Positions 40,932 through 50,616 of a DNA stretch of 64,000 nt are shown piece by piece (within the stretch, counting starts at the first letter, position 1; each line of letters begins with the position of its first letter). A program made the translations under genes and the position numbers. The stretch comes from Rhynchopus sp. YZ270_cl-10 (Eukaryota > Euglenozoa > Diplonemea > Diplonemida > Diplonemidae), in NCBI GenBank assembly GCA_964035575.1, contig OZ037887.1, positions 124,001-188,000 on the forward strand, given 5' to 3'. The notes beneath the pieces were generated by a model, which saw only the letters and a list, made by a program, of their open reading frames with translations, made no database searches and had not been told where the DNA came from.

Positions 40932-42601
40932 TTAAGGGTGCCTAGCGACTGCAATGAGCGCCACTGCTGCCACGGATATCCACCCACCGACAATGCTTTT
41001 TAAGAGCATAGCGTCGACGCCTTTTAGCGCGCTGTTGCAGCCTTCTCGTAGGGGTGGGAGGGTGGTGCATTGCTCTGGGAGGCTGTCGCGGATGCGTGCG
41101 CGCAGCCAGCCATAGAAAGGGGAGTCTGGGTGGCAGTACCGTTCTGCCCATTTCTCATCGGAGACTAGCTTGACTGCGTTGCGTATTTGGTATAACAAAA
41201 GGAAGCTCATGTTTTTAAACATTCCATCAATGATGAAGTCTGGCAGCACATCGATCTTCACGTCGATCCTAATCAGAAACTGACAATACGTTTTCTCCGG
41301 ATCCCCTTTGTAGTAAGGTGTGAGGAGGCAGCCACTGTCTTGGATGGAACACCGTACGACACCGTCGTTGATGGGAGTGTCAGGCTCATCACGCATGAGG
41401 ACTGCGACACAACGTGGGTGTTGATCCAAAGAATCTACACAATCGACGCGAATTGAAATGTCTCTGTCTGCAAACGGCCAAGGAAAGCCAATGTGAGTGA
41501 GCAATGCGAGGTTCGTCTTGTCCGTGACATCCAGTGGTGTCGTCCTCGTCACGCCAAAGCCTAGTACACGTGGCATCCATTCGGACCAGAGGTCAGCCTC
41601 GCGTAGTAGCGCTACGACCTGGAAGGAGGGGCAAGCGATCTCGCCTTCGATCTTGCAGGTGTGCCACCCTTTGCCTTCCTTGCGGTAGAAGGTGCGGATG
41701 GCGCTGTGTGAGCTCATCTCCTGTGGTGTGGTGTGGTGTGGATGAATGATGCCTAGTGAGGGTAATTCTTGCGCAGAATATGGTGTGGTGTGGAAGATGG
41801 CTTTGCAGGTGGGGCTGATAAATGCGAGACACCTCTTGGCTGCTAGGTCTCCAATAAATGAATAAAAAGGTTGACTTGAAATACAAAAGCCCTCTCGTGA
41901 AGAGTGTATCTTTGGTGCATGATCGGTAGGGGATGGACCCCAACCATGCATTTCCTACATCCATTTCGTGGTTTGCATCTAAAAAAGTGAGAGTAGTTGT
42001 GAAAACGCAGATTTTCTCTTATGTTTAGTCTAAAAAATTACAACAGGAATTTAAAAAAAAAAGCTCATTTCAAAATATTTCCAAAAAATAAAAAAAGGGG
42101 GGACCCAAAAAAAAAAAAACGTACCTTCCACCCCACATTACTCTGCAACTCCTTTGCTAGGAGCAGGCTCTTTTCCTCTTTCCGCTTCATTGTTGCAATG
42201 TTCTGTTCGTGCACTCGACACAGCGCTGCGTACTGCTCCCTCACTTGCACCCCTGCCTCGGCTAGACACGCCTCTGCCCTCACGAAGGCGGCATGCGCTT
42301 GGTGGATACGATCCCTGGCAACATCTTGCATCGACATGCAGAGCAGAAGACAAGGGTTGCGGTGCGGGGCGAGCTCTCCTGGTGGGAGACGAACATCACG
42401 CCGCCAGCCATACGCCGCCACATCGGCACAGCCTGGCTGTCTGATGCGGTGTCGTCCACGCTTGCGCTCCTCTGCCTTGACTGCCGCAACGATCCTCTCC
42501 ACCACATCCACCAGCTCTGGCTCCTCCTCTGCAAGCGGAACAATGCGCTGCAGCTGCAGCTCCAAGTCTGCGACGTACTCCTCATCAAAATCATCAGGCA
42601 T
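40932..42601 (-). CDS. START-domain protein with helical N-terminus, two exons
   Basis: Predicted 421 residues from exons 42601-42125 and 41720-40932. The intron 42124-41721 (404 nt) has donor GTACGT after AAG and acceptor CACCACAG. It is phase 0, so VGWK joins EMSSHSAIRTF in frame. Exon 1 is charged and helical (LELQLQRIV, VERIVAAVKAEERKR). Exon 2 encodes a START-like lipid-binding fold: GWHTCKIEGEIACPSFQVV, LWSEWMPRVLG, PWPFADRDISIRVDCVDS. It ends in a hydrophobic helix (SIVGGWISVAAVALIAVA) that could anchor it in a membrane. START proteins bind or transfer lipids. If the intron is wrong, exon 2 alone could start at M41717 as a 261-residue START protein. F1 lies inside the intron. Evidence for joining is splice-site quality and frame only. 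Confidence 0.7.
41762..41782 (+). repeat. F9 near-palindromic 20-mer
   Basis: GTAATTCTTGCGCAGAATAT. Close copies lie at about 37018-37036 (same strand), and reversed at about 46525-46546 and 31543-31557. The core ATTCTTGCGCAGAAT is almost its own complement, as for a dimeric protein-binding site. One copy is upstream of the P450 gene and one is in the START-gene intron. Confidence 0.65.
41874..41981 (+). repeat. F1 short dispersed repeat inside predicted START-gene intron
   Basis: From ACTTGAAATACAAAAGCCCT to TTTCGTGGTTTGCATCT, within the predicted 404-nt intron. F9 (41762-41782) lies in the same intron near its acceptor. Confidence 0.85.
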
Positions 42602-42612
42602 TTAAAAGACAG

Positions 42613-42670
42613 TGCAGAGTGCACAAAACTGTGGCAACACAACCCGAGGCAACTACACTACTCCAACAAT
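42613..42670 (-). repeat. F5 short repeat at the START-gene leader
   Basis: Reverse-oriented F5, so it reads in sense with the gene. It contains GGTTGTGTTGCCACAG, whose CAG lies about 28 nt before the ATG and could serve as the trans-splice acceptor. Other F5 copies are at about 44500-44575, 44797-44873, 50372-50420, 52447-52520 and 57236-57308, with a reverse fragment at about 18497-18538. The family consensus begins GATAAATTGTTGGAGTAGTG and ends GTGCAATCTCCAC, whose ends can pair. Confidence 0.75.
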
Positions 42671-44054
42671 GTATCAAAGAAAAACTAAATAAGGCCCTAA
42701 GCCTCTGCTTAGTCTGATTAGATTATTCTTTGGTTTATTCTCTGCTTAGCCACCCTGCAATTTTTCTTTTTAATGCGGGGTTAAGGCTAGCTCATTGGAG
42801 TGGGGGCTTGGGATGAGGAAGTCAACCAAGAAGGGGGAGGATGAGGAGGGGGGAAAAAATGAAAAATTCTGTGAGGATGGATGCGGGGGAGGGAGAGACA
42901 TTGGGGTTCTGTACAATGAGTTATCTGAAAAAGGGAGGTTAAATAAGTTTTTTCAAAGATGAATCATGCGTCATGACAAGACACGGCATACCTCCTGGTA
43001 TGAGTACCTCTGGAGAAGAACTTCAATTCTCCACGATGGTGTCAGAGCACATCCAGTACACATAGAGGTGAAGGGCCCTGTCATACGAGGTGCGACACCC
43101 ACTTCTGTGTTGGACAAGAACAGGTTTACCGCAAGACCGTGTGTTATGTGTGTTGTTCGGGTCTGATCTTACACGAGATATCTTACTGGAAAAGCCACCG
43201 AAATAGCGAGATGCACAAAACGGCGGAAGGTGGCAAAAGAAGGTAAGTAAAGAACCATGACAACGCAAAGTTCTTGGCCCCTCTCCTGTTGCCTGTTGTT
43301 GAGCAAAAAAAAAAGCTCGATAAGCCACTTTGGTACTTCAACAGCTATTTCATCCCAGGTAAAAAATTTTCGGTATTGGGGTATACGGGGGTTACAATCT
43401 TTTAATTGCGACAATTTTCGGAGGGGAAAAAATATGTCCCCACAAAAGAACCACTTCTTCTTGCATGAATAATCAAGACAGCAAATTAAACATGCAGGAT
43501 GCTTGACAGAACGGCACACCATCCATACACACAGTGTGGCAGAGTGTAGGAGTAGCTAGGATTCCCACCCCCATTTTAGGTCAATTTTTTCCCTGCCTTT
43601 TTGGAACTTAGAAAAGCTTTCCTTTGTACAAGAGAACAGACACGCGTTGTTTCAACGAATTACCTGGAATCTGGATCCAGATATGATTCGTGACACACAT
43701 TAAAAAAAATCTTGAAAAATTCTGACGCAAGGGTGGAAAAACACAATACACTCTTTACCAACAGAAAAGTTAAGATGAACCCAAGTCTCTCATGTGTCAT
43801 CACATAGCAGTTCCCTGGAACCACCAAAGACCTGACAGGGCGAGAGAACAACTGCCAAAGCAATGCTGCTCTTTGAGCAGGACAGAGAATATGTGGGAGG
43901 AAAAAAAAAATACTGTAGTTGGTTGATACAGGCACCTCCGACTGACCCACTGTACGATGCCAGCCAAAAAAAAAAAAAAAAAATGAATCATTTAGGATAA
44001 AGGCAAGGGTACACTTAGGCCCCTTTCCACATCATTGTCAGATGCACACAAATT

Positions 44055-44134
44055 TGATTTGAAATACGAATCCCGCTTGTGACAGTGTACCCTTTCTTTG
44101 GTATATGACCTGTGCACCGGGCTTTGCCCGTGCA
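44055..44134 (+). repeat. F1 short dispersed repeat, shortened
   Basis: Starts GATTTGAAATACGAATCCCG. The second half is replaced by GCACCGGGCTTTGCCCGTGC, itself a hairpin. Confidence 0.7.
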
Positions 44135-44254
44135 AAAAAAATATGGCAAATTGTTCGAAAAATGGAGTTGTTAGTTAGCTCGTTTGGATAGCAAAAGGGG
44201 GGGAGGTATATTCGGGTACGGTCATCAAGAGAACAGAGGCATGACGAACGTATG

Positions 44255-44420
44255 CCGTATTCGTACAAATTATCGACCGTAAAAAAAGGTCCAATTTCCA
44301 GAAAAATCCTGAAAAGGTCGAACATTCGTACAAAATTATCGACCGTAATAACGTTCGACCTTTTCAGGATTATTCTGGAAATTCGACCTTTTTTACCATC
44401 AATAATTTGTAAGAATACGG
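44255..44420. mobile_element. Foldback element, GTCGAAC family, copy 2 (long)
   Basis: Tips CCGTATTCGTACAAAT (left) and ATTTGTAAGAATACGG (right). The interior has two oppositely oriented copies of the CGACCGTA...CCTGAAAAGGTCGAAC motif, so the whole 166 bp folds back on itself. Confidence 0.75.
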
Positions 44421-46656
44421 TATTCAAGAAGGGGTGAAGGAACATGGTAAGTTAAAGGTGCCACCATTGTGCACATTTTGTTTTTTTGTTTTTTTTCCTG
44501 ATAAATTGCTTGAGTACTGTAGGTTTGCTTCGGGTTTTGTTGTGTTGCCCATAGTTGGGCAATACTCTACCTTGATTCCTTCAGACAGTTACTCAAATTC
44601 ATTTTCGAGAAAAGATAACAAAAAAAAAAGGATGGGGTAGAGAGTAATAACGTATCTTCTCTGGCGAAGGAAGGGGTGTACCAGCTCCTTGCCGGGTACG
44701 GTGTCGTTCATGGAACACACCTGAAAAAAGTTGGATCAGCGCAGAGAACTCTCAAAATGCACACACACAATATGACATGAACAAAAAAAAAATTCTGGTA
44801 TTTTTTGATAACTTGTTGGAGTAGTGTAGTTGCCTCGGGTTGTGTTGCCACAGTTTGTGCAATCTCCACTGTTTTTTTTTCTCCCTTGGAAAGTCTTAAC
44901 CGAACAAACTAATGATTGTGTACTTCGATTGCTCGGTTTTGACACCACATACACACGACAAAGAACAGAGATTTTGAAACTGTAAAGTCAGAAACGTGGA
45001 GTTGATCAGCGCAAAGACACTCCCCTTGGATGCAGACACATCAAGAAAAAGAGGTGAGAGTAGGGGAAAATAATTTAAATGAAAAAAGAGAAAAAAAAAT
45101 GGGACCCTCGAGCATTGTGGAATAAAAAGGTGTGGGGAAAAGGGTTGATTTATGGATAACAGAGACTTCTGTCGGCAGAAGGACACAGAAGACGTGCACT
45201 AGTAAAAAAGGGGATACATTTTTTTGGAGGAAAAAATGGACTCCCTGAGGCCCAAAAAAACCAGAATCCTGGAATAAACCCCGCTACTCTGGTGGGGGGA
45301 AATAGAAGAAGGGTTGGTGAGATGAGCGAGTCTACGCCTCGCTTACTAAAATGTGGGGGCGACAGAGACGAATAGAAAAGGAGATGTGGGCCTTGTGGGC
45401 AAGTAGAACTGAATAAAAAATAGAGTAACAAAGAGAGAAGACGTGAAACGAAAAGATAGACGTGCCTCCAGTTGGGCACACCAGATCTCTCGAGCAAAGG
45501 GTGCATGCCACAAAACATTTTGTTTGAGTTATAGACAGGAGACCTGCCACTGCTTTTTTTGAAAAGGGCGGATGCCAAACAAAACAAAAATATAAAACAC
45601 CACACGAGTCAGCACACGTGTCAGCACCACAAGAGAAGAACGCGCTACATGCAAAACACAAGAGGTTTTCTCGGTGGGCAACATTCTGCACTGTAGGAAT
45701 TCGACAACCACAACCCTCCTCCGAGGTCCACAACAGTAAGCACACCCTTTTTTTTTGTAGCAACACAAAAAAGAAGAAGGAAATTATGCAGGGGTCTTGA
45801 GAAGAACAGCACGCAGGATATCCCTACACACCGACAGGTACACATCCACACTGCGGCAGACACCACGCAATCAAGGTCGAGCGCCACACAACCCCCTCAT
45901 GCGCCAATGATGCGACCCTGCCTCAAATTCGCTGAGGATACGATGCACTACATGCGAAGGCACGGATCCTGACAGAGGTCTGTTGCACTGCCATCACAGC
46001 GACACAGACAGACTGCAGGTGGGGTGATGCATTTCTGTGCAACCCCACACCAACCTTACGCAGCGTGAGAAGATGATGACAAAAGAAGCTTGCTGGGTGC
46101 TTGCCAAACACATCATATGTCAGCACAGACAAACGAGCACACAATCTCTTCCTCCCCCTTCTCCCCCTAGCAGCGACCCAGCAAACGACCCCCCTCTGGG
46201 TCATCTCCTGTGACCATAGCCCCCCCTCCCCCATTGGGCAACCCTCCCTCTTAGGGCTCTAGCCACAACCGCTTTCAACAGACAGGCAAGCCACCCCCAA
46301 GAAATCATCCATTCGGCCCTCTGCTCGTTGCCATCATACCAGGGAGCACAACACACCCCCCTCTCCCTTCAAGCAAGGACGACACCACCCCTCTCTGCCT
46401 TGTGCAGACCTCCCTGCGAAGCGCGCTGTGTGCAGTTCCTGGGGATGGCATGGAAAGGCACGACACAGAGACACACCCTGCCCCTCTCTTGCGGCATCTG
46501 CTCCTACATCACAACACCAAAGGGCCATATTCTGCGCAAGAATTGCCCTCATGAGGCAACTCACACAACACCTCCTTGCTACCATCGCATTGCATGAGGT
46601 GGCTCGCTGTGCATATCATGCTGCACTATGGAATGTTGCATCCTTGCCTTGCAAGA

Positions 46657-47007
46657 CTACACATCACACTGCTTGGCCAGGGAGGGGTCGGTGCAGCGCC
46701 AGCCATACGCCGCCACATCGGCACAGCCTGGCTGTCTGATGCGGTGTCGTCCACGCTTGCGCTCCTCCGCCTTGACTGCCGCAACTATCCTATCGACCAC
46801 CGGCTGCATGGGCGGATGTAGACGCGCAATAGGTGCCATGCGACAGAGCTGTTCGTGCAGGTCTGCTGCGTACTGTGCGTCATAGGGTTGGTCTGCAGGG
46901 TCGTAGGGGGGTGTGGAGGGGGTGTCGGCATGCATAGCGTCGCCCATAGGGGGGTGGTGCTGTAGTACTGTAGTGTAGGGTGAAGTGTACTGTGGTATCC
47001 CTTCCAA
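46657..47007 (-). pseudogene. Partial paralogue of START-gene exon 1
   Basis: A 116-residue frame. Its middle, AADLHEQLCRMAPIA through VAAVKAEERKRGRHRIRQPG and CADVAAYGWR, matches exon 1 of the START gene. About 90 bp of DNA is almost identical (46690-46780 versus 42405-42495). Homology stops right after GGCTGGCG and the frame ends 12 residues later. No START domain follows. It is either a truncated duplicate, or the first exon of a paralogue whose later exons I cannot see. The near-identity of the 90-bp core against a diverged N-terminal part suggests recent conversion. Confidence 0.55.
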
Positions 47008-47128
47008 AGACCTGGGTGATAGTGTGTGGTTTATGCTTGCTTGACAAAAATAGTAACTCTGATAGGTAAGTAAAAGGGGAAAAAAGGGGGGTTTTCTGAT
47101 GGTATTGTTCCAATGAGATGATTTGCAC

Positions 47129-48092
47129 CATGGACTCGTAATGACATTACGTGACGAGGGACGAGGGAAATTACGTGGGAAATTACGCGCGCAATGACGT
47201 CGTCACGACGCGGGCACCCCCTCGTAATGACGACGTCATGACGTGGGGTTTCCCTCGTCACGACGACGGCATTACGACGTCATGACGAGGGGTGCCCTCG
47301 TAATTACGAGGGCACCCCTCGTAATTACGAGGGGTGCTCCCGTGGTCATTGTCTGGCTATCGCCTCCCAGGGAAAGGGACTCTCGAATTTTTTTTTGGCC
47401 CCTATATACATACATGTTGGTACGTACGTAAAACGCGCAAAAAACGCGCAAAAAACGTACAAAAAACACAAAAACGTACTACGTTTTTCAAAAATAATCA
47501 AAATAATCACTTTTTAATACAACATTACAGCAAAAATAATATTTTTGCTCTGTGTTTTTGGTACGTTTTAGTACGTTTTTTTGCGCGTTTTTGTTACGTT
47601 TTTGTGACGTTTTTTATTAAAAACATTTTTTGATTATTTTGCGCGTTTTTTTATTATTTTTGCGCGTTTTACGTACGTACCAACATGTATGTATATAGGG
47701 CTAATTTCGACGATTTGAGGCCATTAAAAGCAAAATTTGGCACTTTTAAGCATCTGTGGGGGTCTAATGACCGTATTTTGGCTGAAATTTGACTTGACAA
47801 TTTTTTTCACCATTTGGTCAATCTGAGGTTTTCTTTGGATTTTTTGGGCCACTTTATGACCTACCACGCCCGATTTTTGAAAAGAAAAAAATTTTTTTTA
47901 TTGGTCAAAAATCGCCTTGTCGTGGGTGCCCACGTCATGACGACGTCGTGACGTGGTAATTACGAGGGGGTGCCCTCGTAATTACCTCGTCATGACGAGG
48001 GCACCCCCTCGTAATTACGAGGGGGTGCCCTCGTCAAGGCACTCGTAATTACCTCGTCATGACGCGCGTAATGTCATTACGAGTCCATGGTG
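47129..48092. mobile_element. 964-bp foldback element with nested inverted repeat
   Basis: Outer tips CACCATGGACTCGTAATGAC are inverted over about 26 bp. The flanking dinucleotide TG is present on both sides. Both arms are dense in ACGTCATGACG, CGTAATTACGAGG and GGGTGCCCTCG, so they fold extensively. A second inverted repeat of about 301 bp (47400-47700), with tips CCCTATATACATACATGTTG, sits inside. The remaining interior 47765-47868 is shared, inverted, with 26197-26300. No transposase is present. Confidence 0.75.
47400..47700. repeat. Inner 301-bp inverted repeat
   Basis: Arms of about 45-50 bp contain CATGTTGGTACGTACGTAAA and AACGCGCAAAAA units. Between them are AT-rich sequences with further ACGTTTT repeats. 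It may be a separate element inserted in the outer one, although no target duplication is evident. Confidence 0.7.
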
Positions 48093-48493
48093 TGCCTAGA
48101 CCAAGGTACAGCGGGTGTCAAAGAAATAAGATAAAACAGACCTCCCCGAGTATTTCCCTTCGGTGGGAACATTAACACTTTGCACAGAGTTTTGAACTTT
48201 TCACTTCTTGTTTTTTTAATTTTTGAGACCCAGTCTATTACCCCAAAAAGGAATGTGTCATTGTGGAACACAAAGAAAAAAGAAGAAAAAAAAACATCGT
48301 TTTGCGGCAAATTGCCTACCTGCACGGTGCCCCTGAGGCTCTGACATTACGTCGTAATGACACCTGTTATTTCACCCTGTTTTTGCCCATCCCATCCCAA
48401 ACAAGGACACCGTGCGAGGCACAAAAAAATTCCCAACTATTTTGCAATGAAAAAAATGCAGAGTCTAATCTCTCCCTCTTCTTACCTTCCCCC

Positions 48494-49672
48494 TCACTCC
48501 CCTTTGTACTGCACAACCCCGTAGTGCCCACTGGTTCCCCAGGTATGCCATGGGTGGGCTGCTTGGGCACGGGCTTGTGTTTCCTCGGGGATTCCCACTA
48601 TCACTTCAGACTTGAGAGTGCGGAGGGCGCAGACGGGGGAGGGGAAGTGGTCGGCCGCTGTTGGGAAGGGTGTGGCCTTGTCCCAGAAGGCGTCGCGTAC
48701 GAGCTTGCGGTAGTTCAGATCGCCTTTGACAAAGCAGAGTGCAGCTTGGCTGATGGTGTCACGCAGGTCCTCCGGCATGTCGTGCATCTCCAAGGCTGCT
48801 GTCCAGAAGGCGTGCGTCGCAAGACGAAGCTTACCCGAAGCAATGTTCTGCTGCACCCTCCGCGCCCACTCCGCAGAGTCGGCATGCCCCCCTTCACGCA
48901 ACTGAACCAAAAAGCGTTCAACATCAGCAATGCTCGCATCCGACACGAAATACGGCATATTCTTCAAATGAAGCACGCAGCTTCTCCCTTCCACATCACA
49001 CAGATGGTTCAAGAGAATCAAATCATTGAAAAGCTCGAAACCATAATTATCGGCAATAAGGTGCACCTCGCTGGGGCTGGCCTCAATGCGCTGCACCACG
49101 CTGGCTACGTCATCTGCGAGGAGGCTACTGTCGCACGATGCTTCCAATCGCGAAGTATCCTGCGAAGAGAACAGACAAAGGTCAACTTTATTGCCCCAGA
49201 GAGAGCCGAGAATGCGGGTACGAAGCGAGGCTGGGGGCGTGGTGATGACTTCTGTGCACTTTGCGTTGATTGCCTCCAAGCAAACGGCAACGCTTCGGTC
49301 CTTCGCAGGCGCGTAGTAGTCAATCCCGTTCTCAAAGAAGCCAGCCTTATCCGCAATGAGATGATACAAATAGCACTCTCCGTGCAGCCACGGAGCGTCC
49401 CTCCAGGTACCCCCGACGTACTGCTGCATGACCTTCGCAATGTACCCCTTCTGTTCCTCGCAGTACCCAAGAGAAATTTCTTCCACTGTGTTGTGCCCGC
49501 CATCTGCAAACCCCTGGGCAAGAGCCTCCAGTGCGGCACGTCCTTCGTCTCCAATATGTGGCCCATCCTTCAGAACGTCGCGCACCAACTCAGGGCACCG
49601 TTTTGTCAAGGTGAAGTACCGGAAGGACGTCTCGTCGTCGGCCATCAGCATGGGGGCTGGGTAGGTGGCCAT
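48494..49672 (-). CDS. ARMT1: DUF89 protein, ARMT1-like damage-control phosphatase
   Basis: 392 residues. DUF89 family signatures are all present in order: SLWGNKVDL (about 157-165), ADNYGFELFNDL (about 207-218) and FVKGDLNYRKLVRD (about 314-327). These Asn, Asp and Lys residues form the metal-dependent phosphatase site. Subfamily III members (human ARMT1, yeast YMR027W) act on sugar phosphates such as fructose-1-phosphate; a methyltransferase activity has also been reported. The fit in length and motif order is good. The frame is open 38 codons further, but a pyrimidine tract ending in CCCCCCTCCAG lies 20 nt before the ATG at 49672, so that start is chosen. Cytosolic, no targeting signal. 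Confidence 0.9.
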   Translation of the reverse strand: MATYPAPMLMADDETSFRYFTLTKRCPELVRDVLKDGPHIGDEGRAALEALAQGFADGGHNTVEEISLGYCEEQKGYIAKVMQQYVGGTWRDAPWLHGECYLYHLIADKAGFFENGIDYYAPAKDRSVAVCLEAINAKCTEVITTPPASLRTRILGSLWGNKVDLCLFSSQDTSRLEASCDSSLLADDVASVVQRIEASPSEVHLIADNYGFELFNDLILLNHLCDVEGRSCVLHLKNMPYFVSDASIADVERFLVQLREGGHADSAEWARRVQQNIASGKLRLATHAFWTAALEMHDMPEDLRDTISQAALCFVKGDLNYRKLVRDAFWDKATPFPTAADHFPSPVCALRTLKSEVIVGIPEETQARAQAAHPWHTWGTSGHYGVVQYKGE

Positions 49673-49692
49673 TGTCGTTGGGGTTGTTTTGT

Positions 49693-49708
49693 CTGGAGGG
49701 GGGAGTTG
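49693..49708 (-). promoter_or_regulatory. Predicted trans-splice acceptor of the DUF89 gene
   Basis: Minus strand reads CAACTCCCCCCTCCAG, then a 20-nt A/C-rich leader and the ATG. Confidence 0.55.
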
Positions 49709-50616
49709 AATTGGTGTTTGTGAAACTCTATTATTTATTTTTTTTGATTTGCTAGTTTTGTTTTGTCTGGGGGGGAAGATGTTCATTGTGGAGATGAATG
49801 CAGTCTAACCGGTTAAAAGCATCGTAGGGTTTCTTGGTGTGATAACCAAACCGATTCTCCGTGGTTCTCCCGAAGGTGCTCCGGTAAGGGGGGTATAGTC
49901 CCTAGCAGTTCTCCGTGGTTCTCCCTCGAGTTGTCTGTACCCCCTGAATCACACCATTTCTGCAATTAAAATGCAATGTTTTTTTAGATTATGCAACAAC
50001 CTAGGGGAAAAATGCTGTCTGTGATGACGCTGTCAGGTATCTAGGAGAAAAACATAAAAATGTTTTGAACAAAAAAAAAGGGGGTGTAGGATAGGGAAAG
50101 GACTGTCTTTGTCAATGAATATCAGAATAGTTTGTGGGGCGAAGAGAGAACGAGAGAGGGAGATGACGTTAATATGCGGCAAAAAAAAATCAATCGATCT
50201 ACAAAAAAAAAGAAGAAAAATACTCTTTTTTTGTTTTCGAGAACGGAGTGCCAAATCCCGTCTTTTTTTTTTTTGACGCACTATTTTTCAGCTCGAATGT
50301 GCCTTTTATTCCCTAGACACACCCTGCGTATTTGAGAACATGCGAGCGTCCCTCAATTATTTTTTTTTTTTTTGGAAAATTGTTGGAATAGTGTAGTTGC
50401 CACCTGGGCAAACTCTCCTATCTTTTTGTAGTTTCGACAATCACCCTTGTCCGAGGACGGGGTTCTGTACACAAAGTCGCCCGAAGGCTAATGAATATTT
50501 TTTTTAAAAAAAAACCTCTTCCACACAGTACGCTCACCGGTCATAGGAAAGAATGAAAAAGCTATCACTAAGCTGATCTAAGTATGTTGTACTTAGCCAC
50601 ATTTTTTTTTAAAAAG

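Larger units (their letters stand above)
42671..46656. other. Long spacer between START gene and its partial copy
   Basis: Contains F2-like pieces (about 42690, 43771-43802), F8 (about 43915-43965), F1 (44055-44134), foldback copy 2 (44255-44420), two F5 copies, and F9 at about 46525-46546. The stretch 45600-46650 has a near-even base composition unlike the rest but no long frame in either strand. A poorly conserved multi-exon gene cannot be excluded there. Confidence 0.5.

Noticed and set aside
45150-45766. Minus-strand frames of about 150 codons
   Set aside because: Composition is low-complexity (Phe, Ser, Pro), no domain is seen, and there is no acceptor-supported start.
48263-49723. 486-codon plus-strand frame over the DUF89 gene
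   Set aside because: Antisense shadow; DUF89 signatures are on the minus strand.
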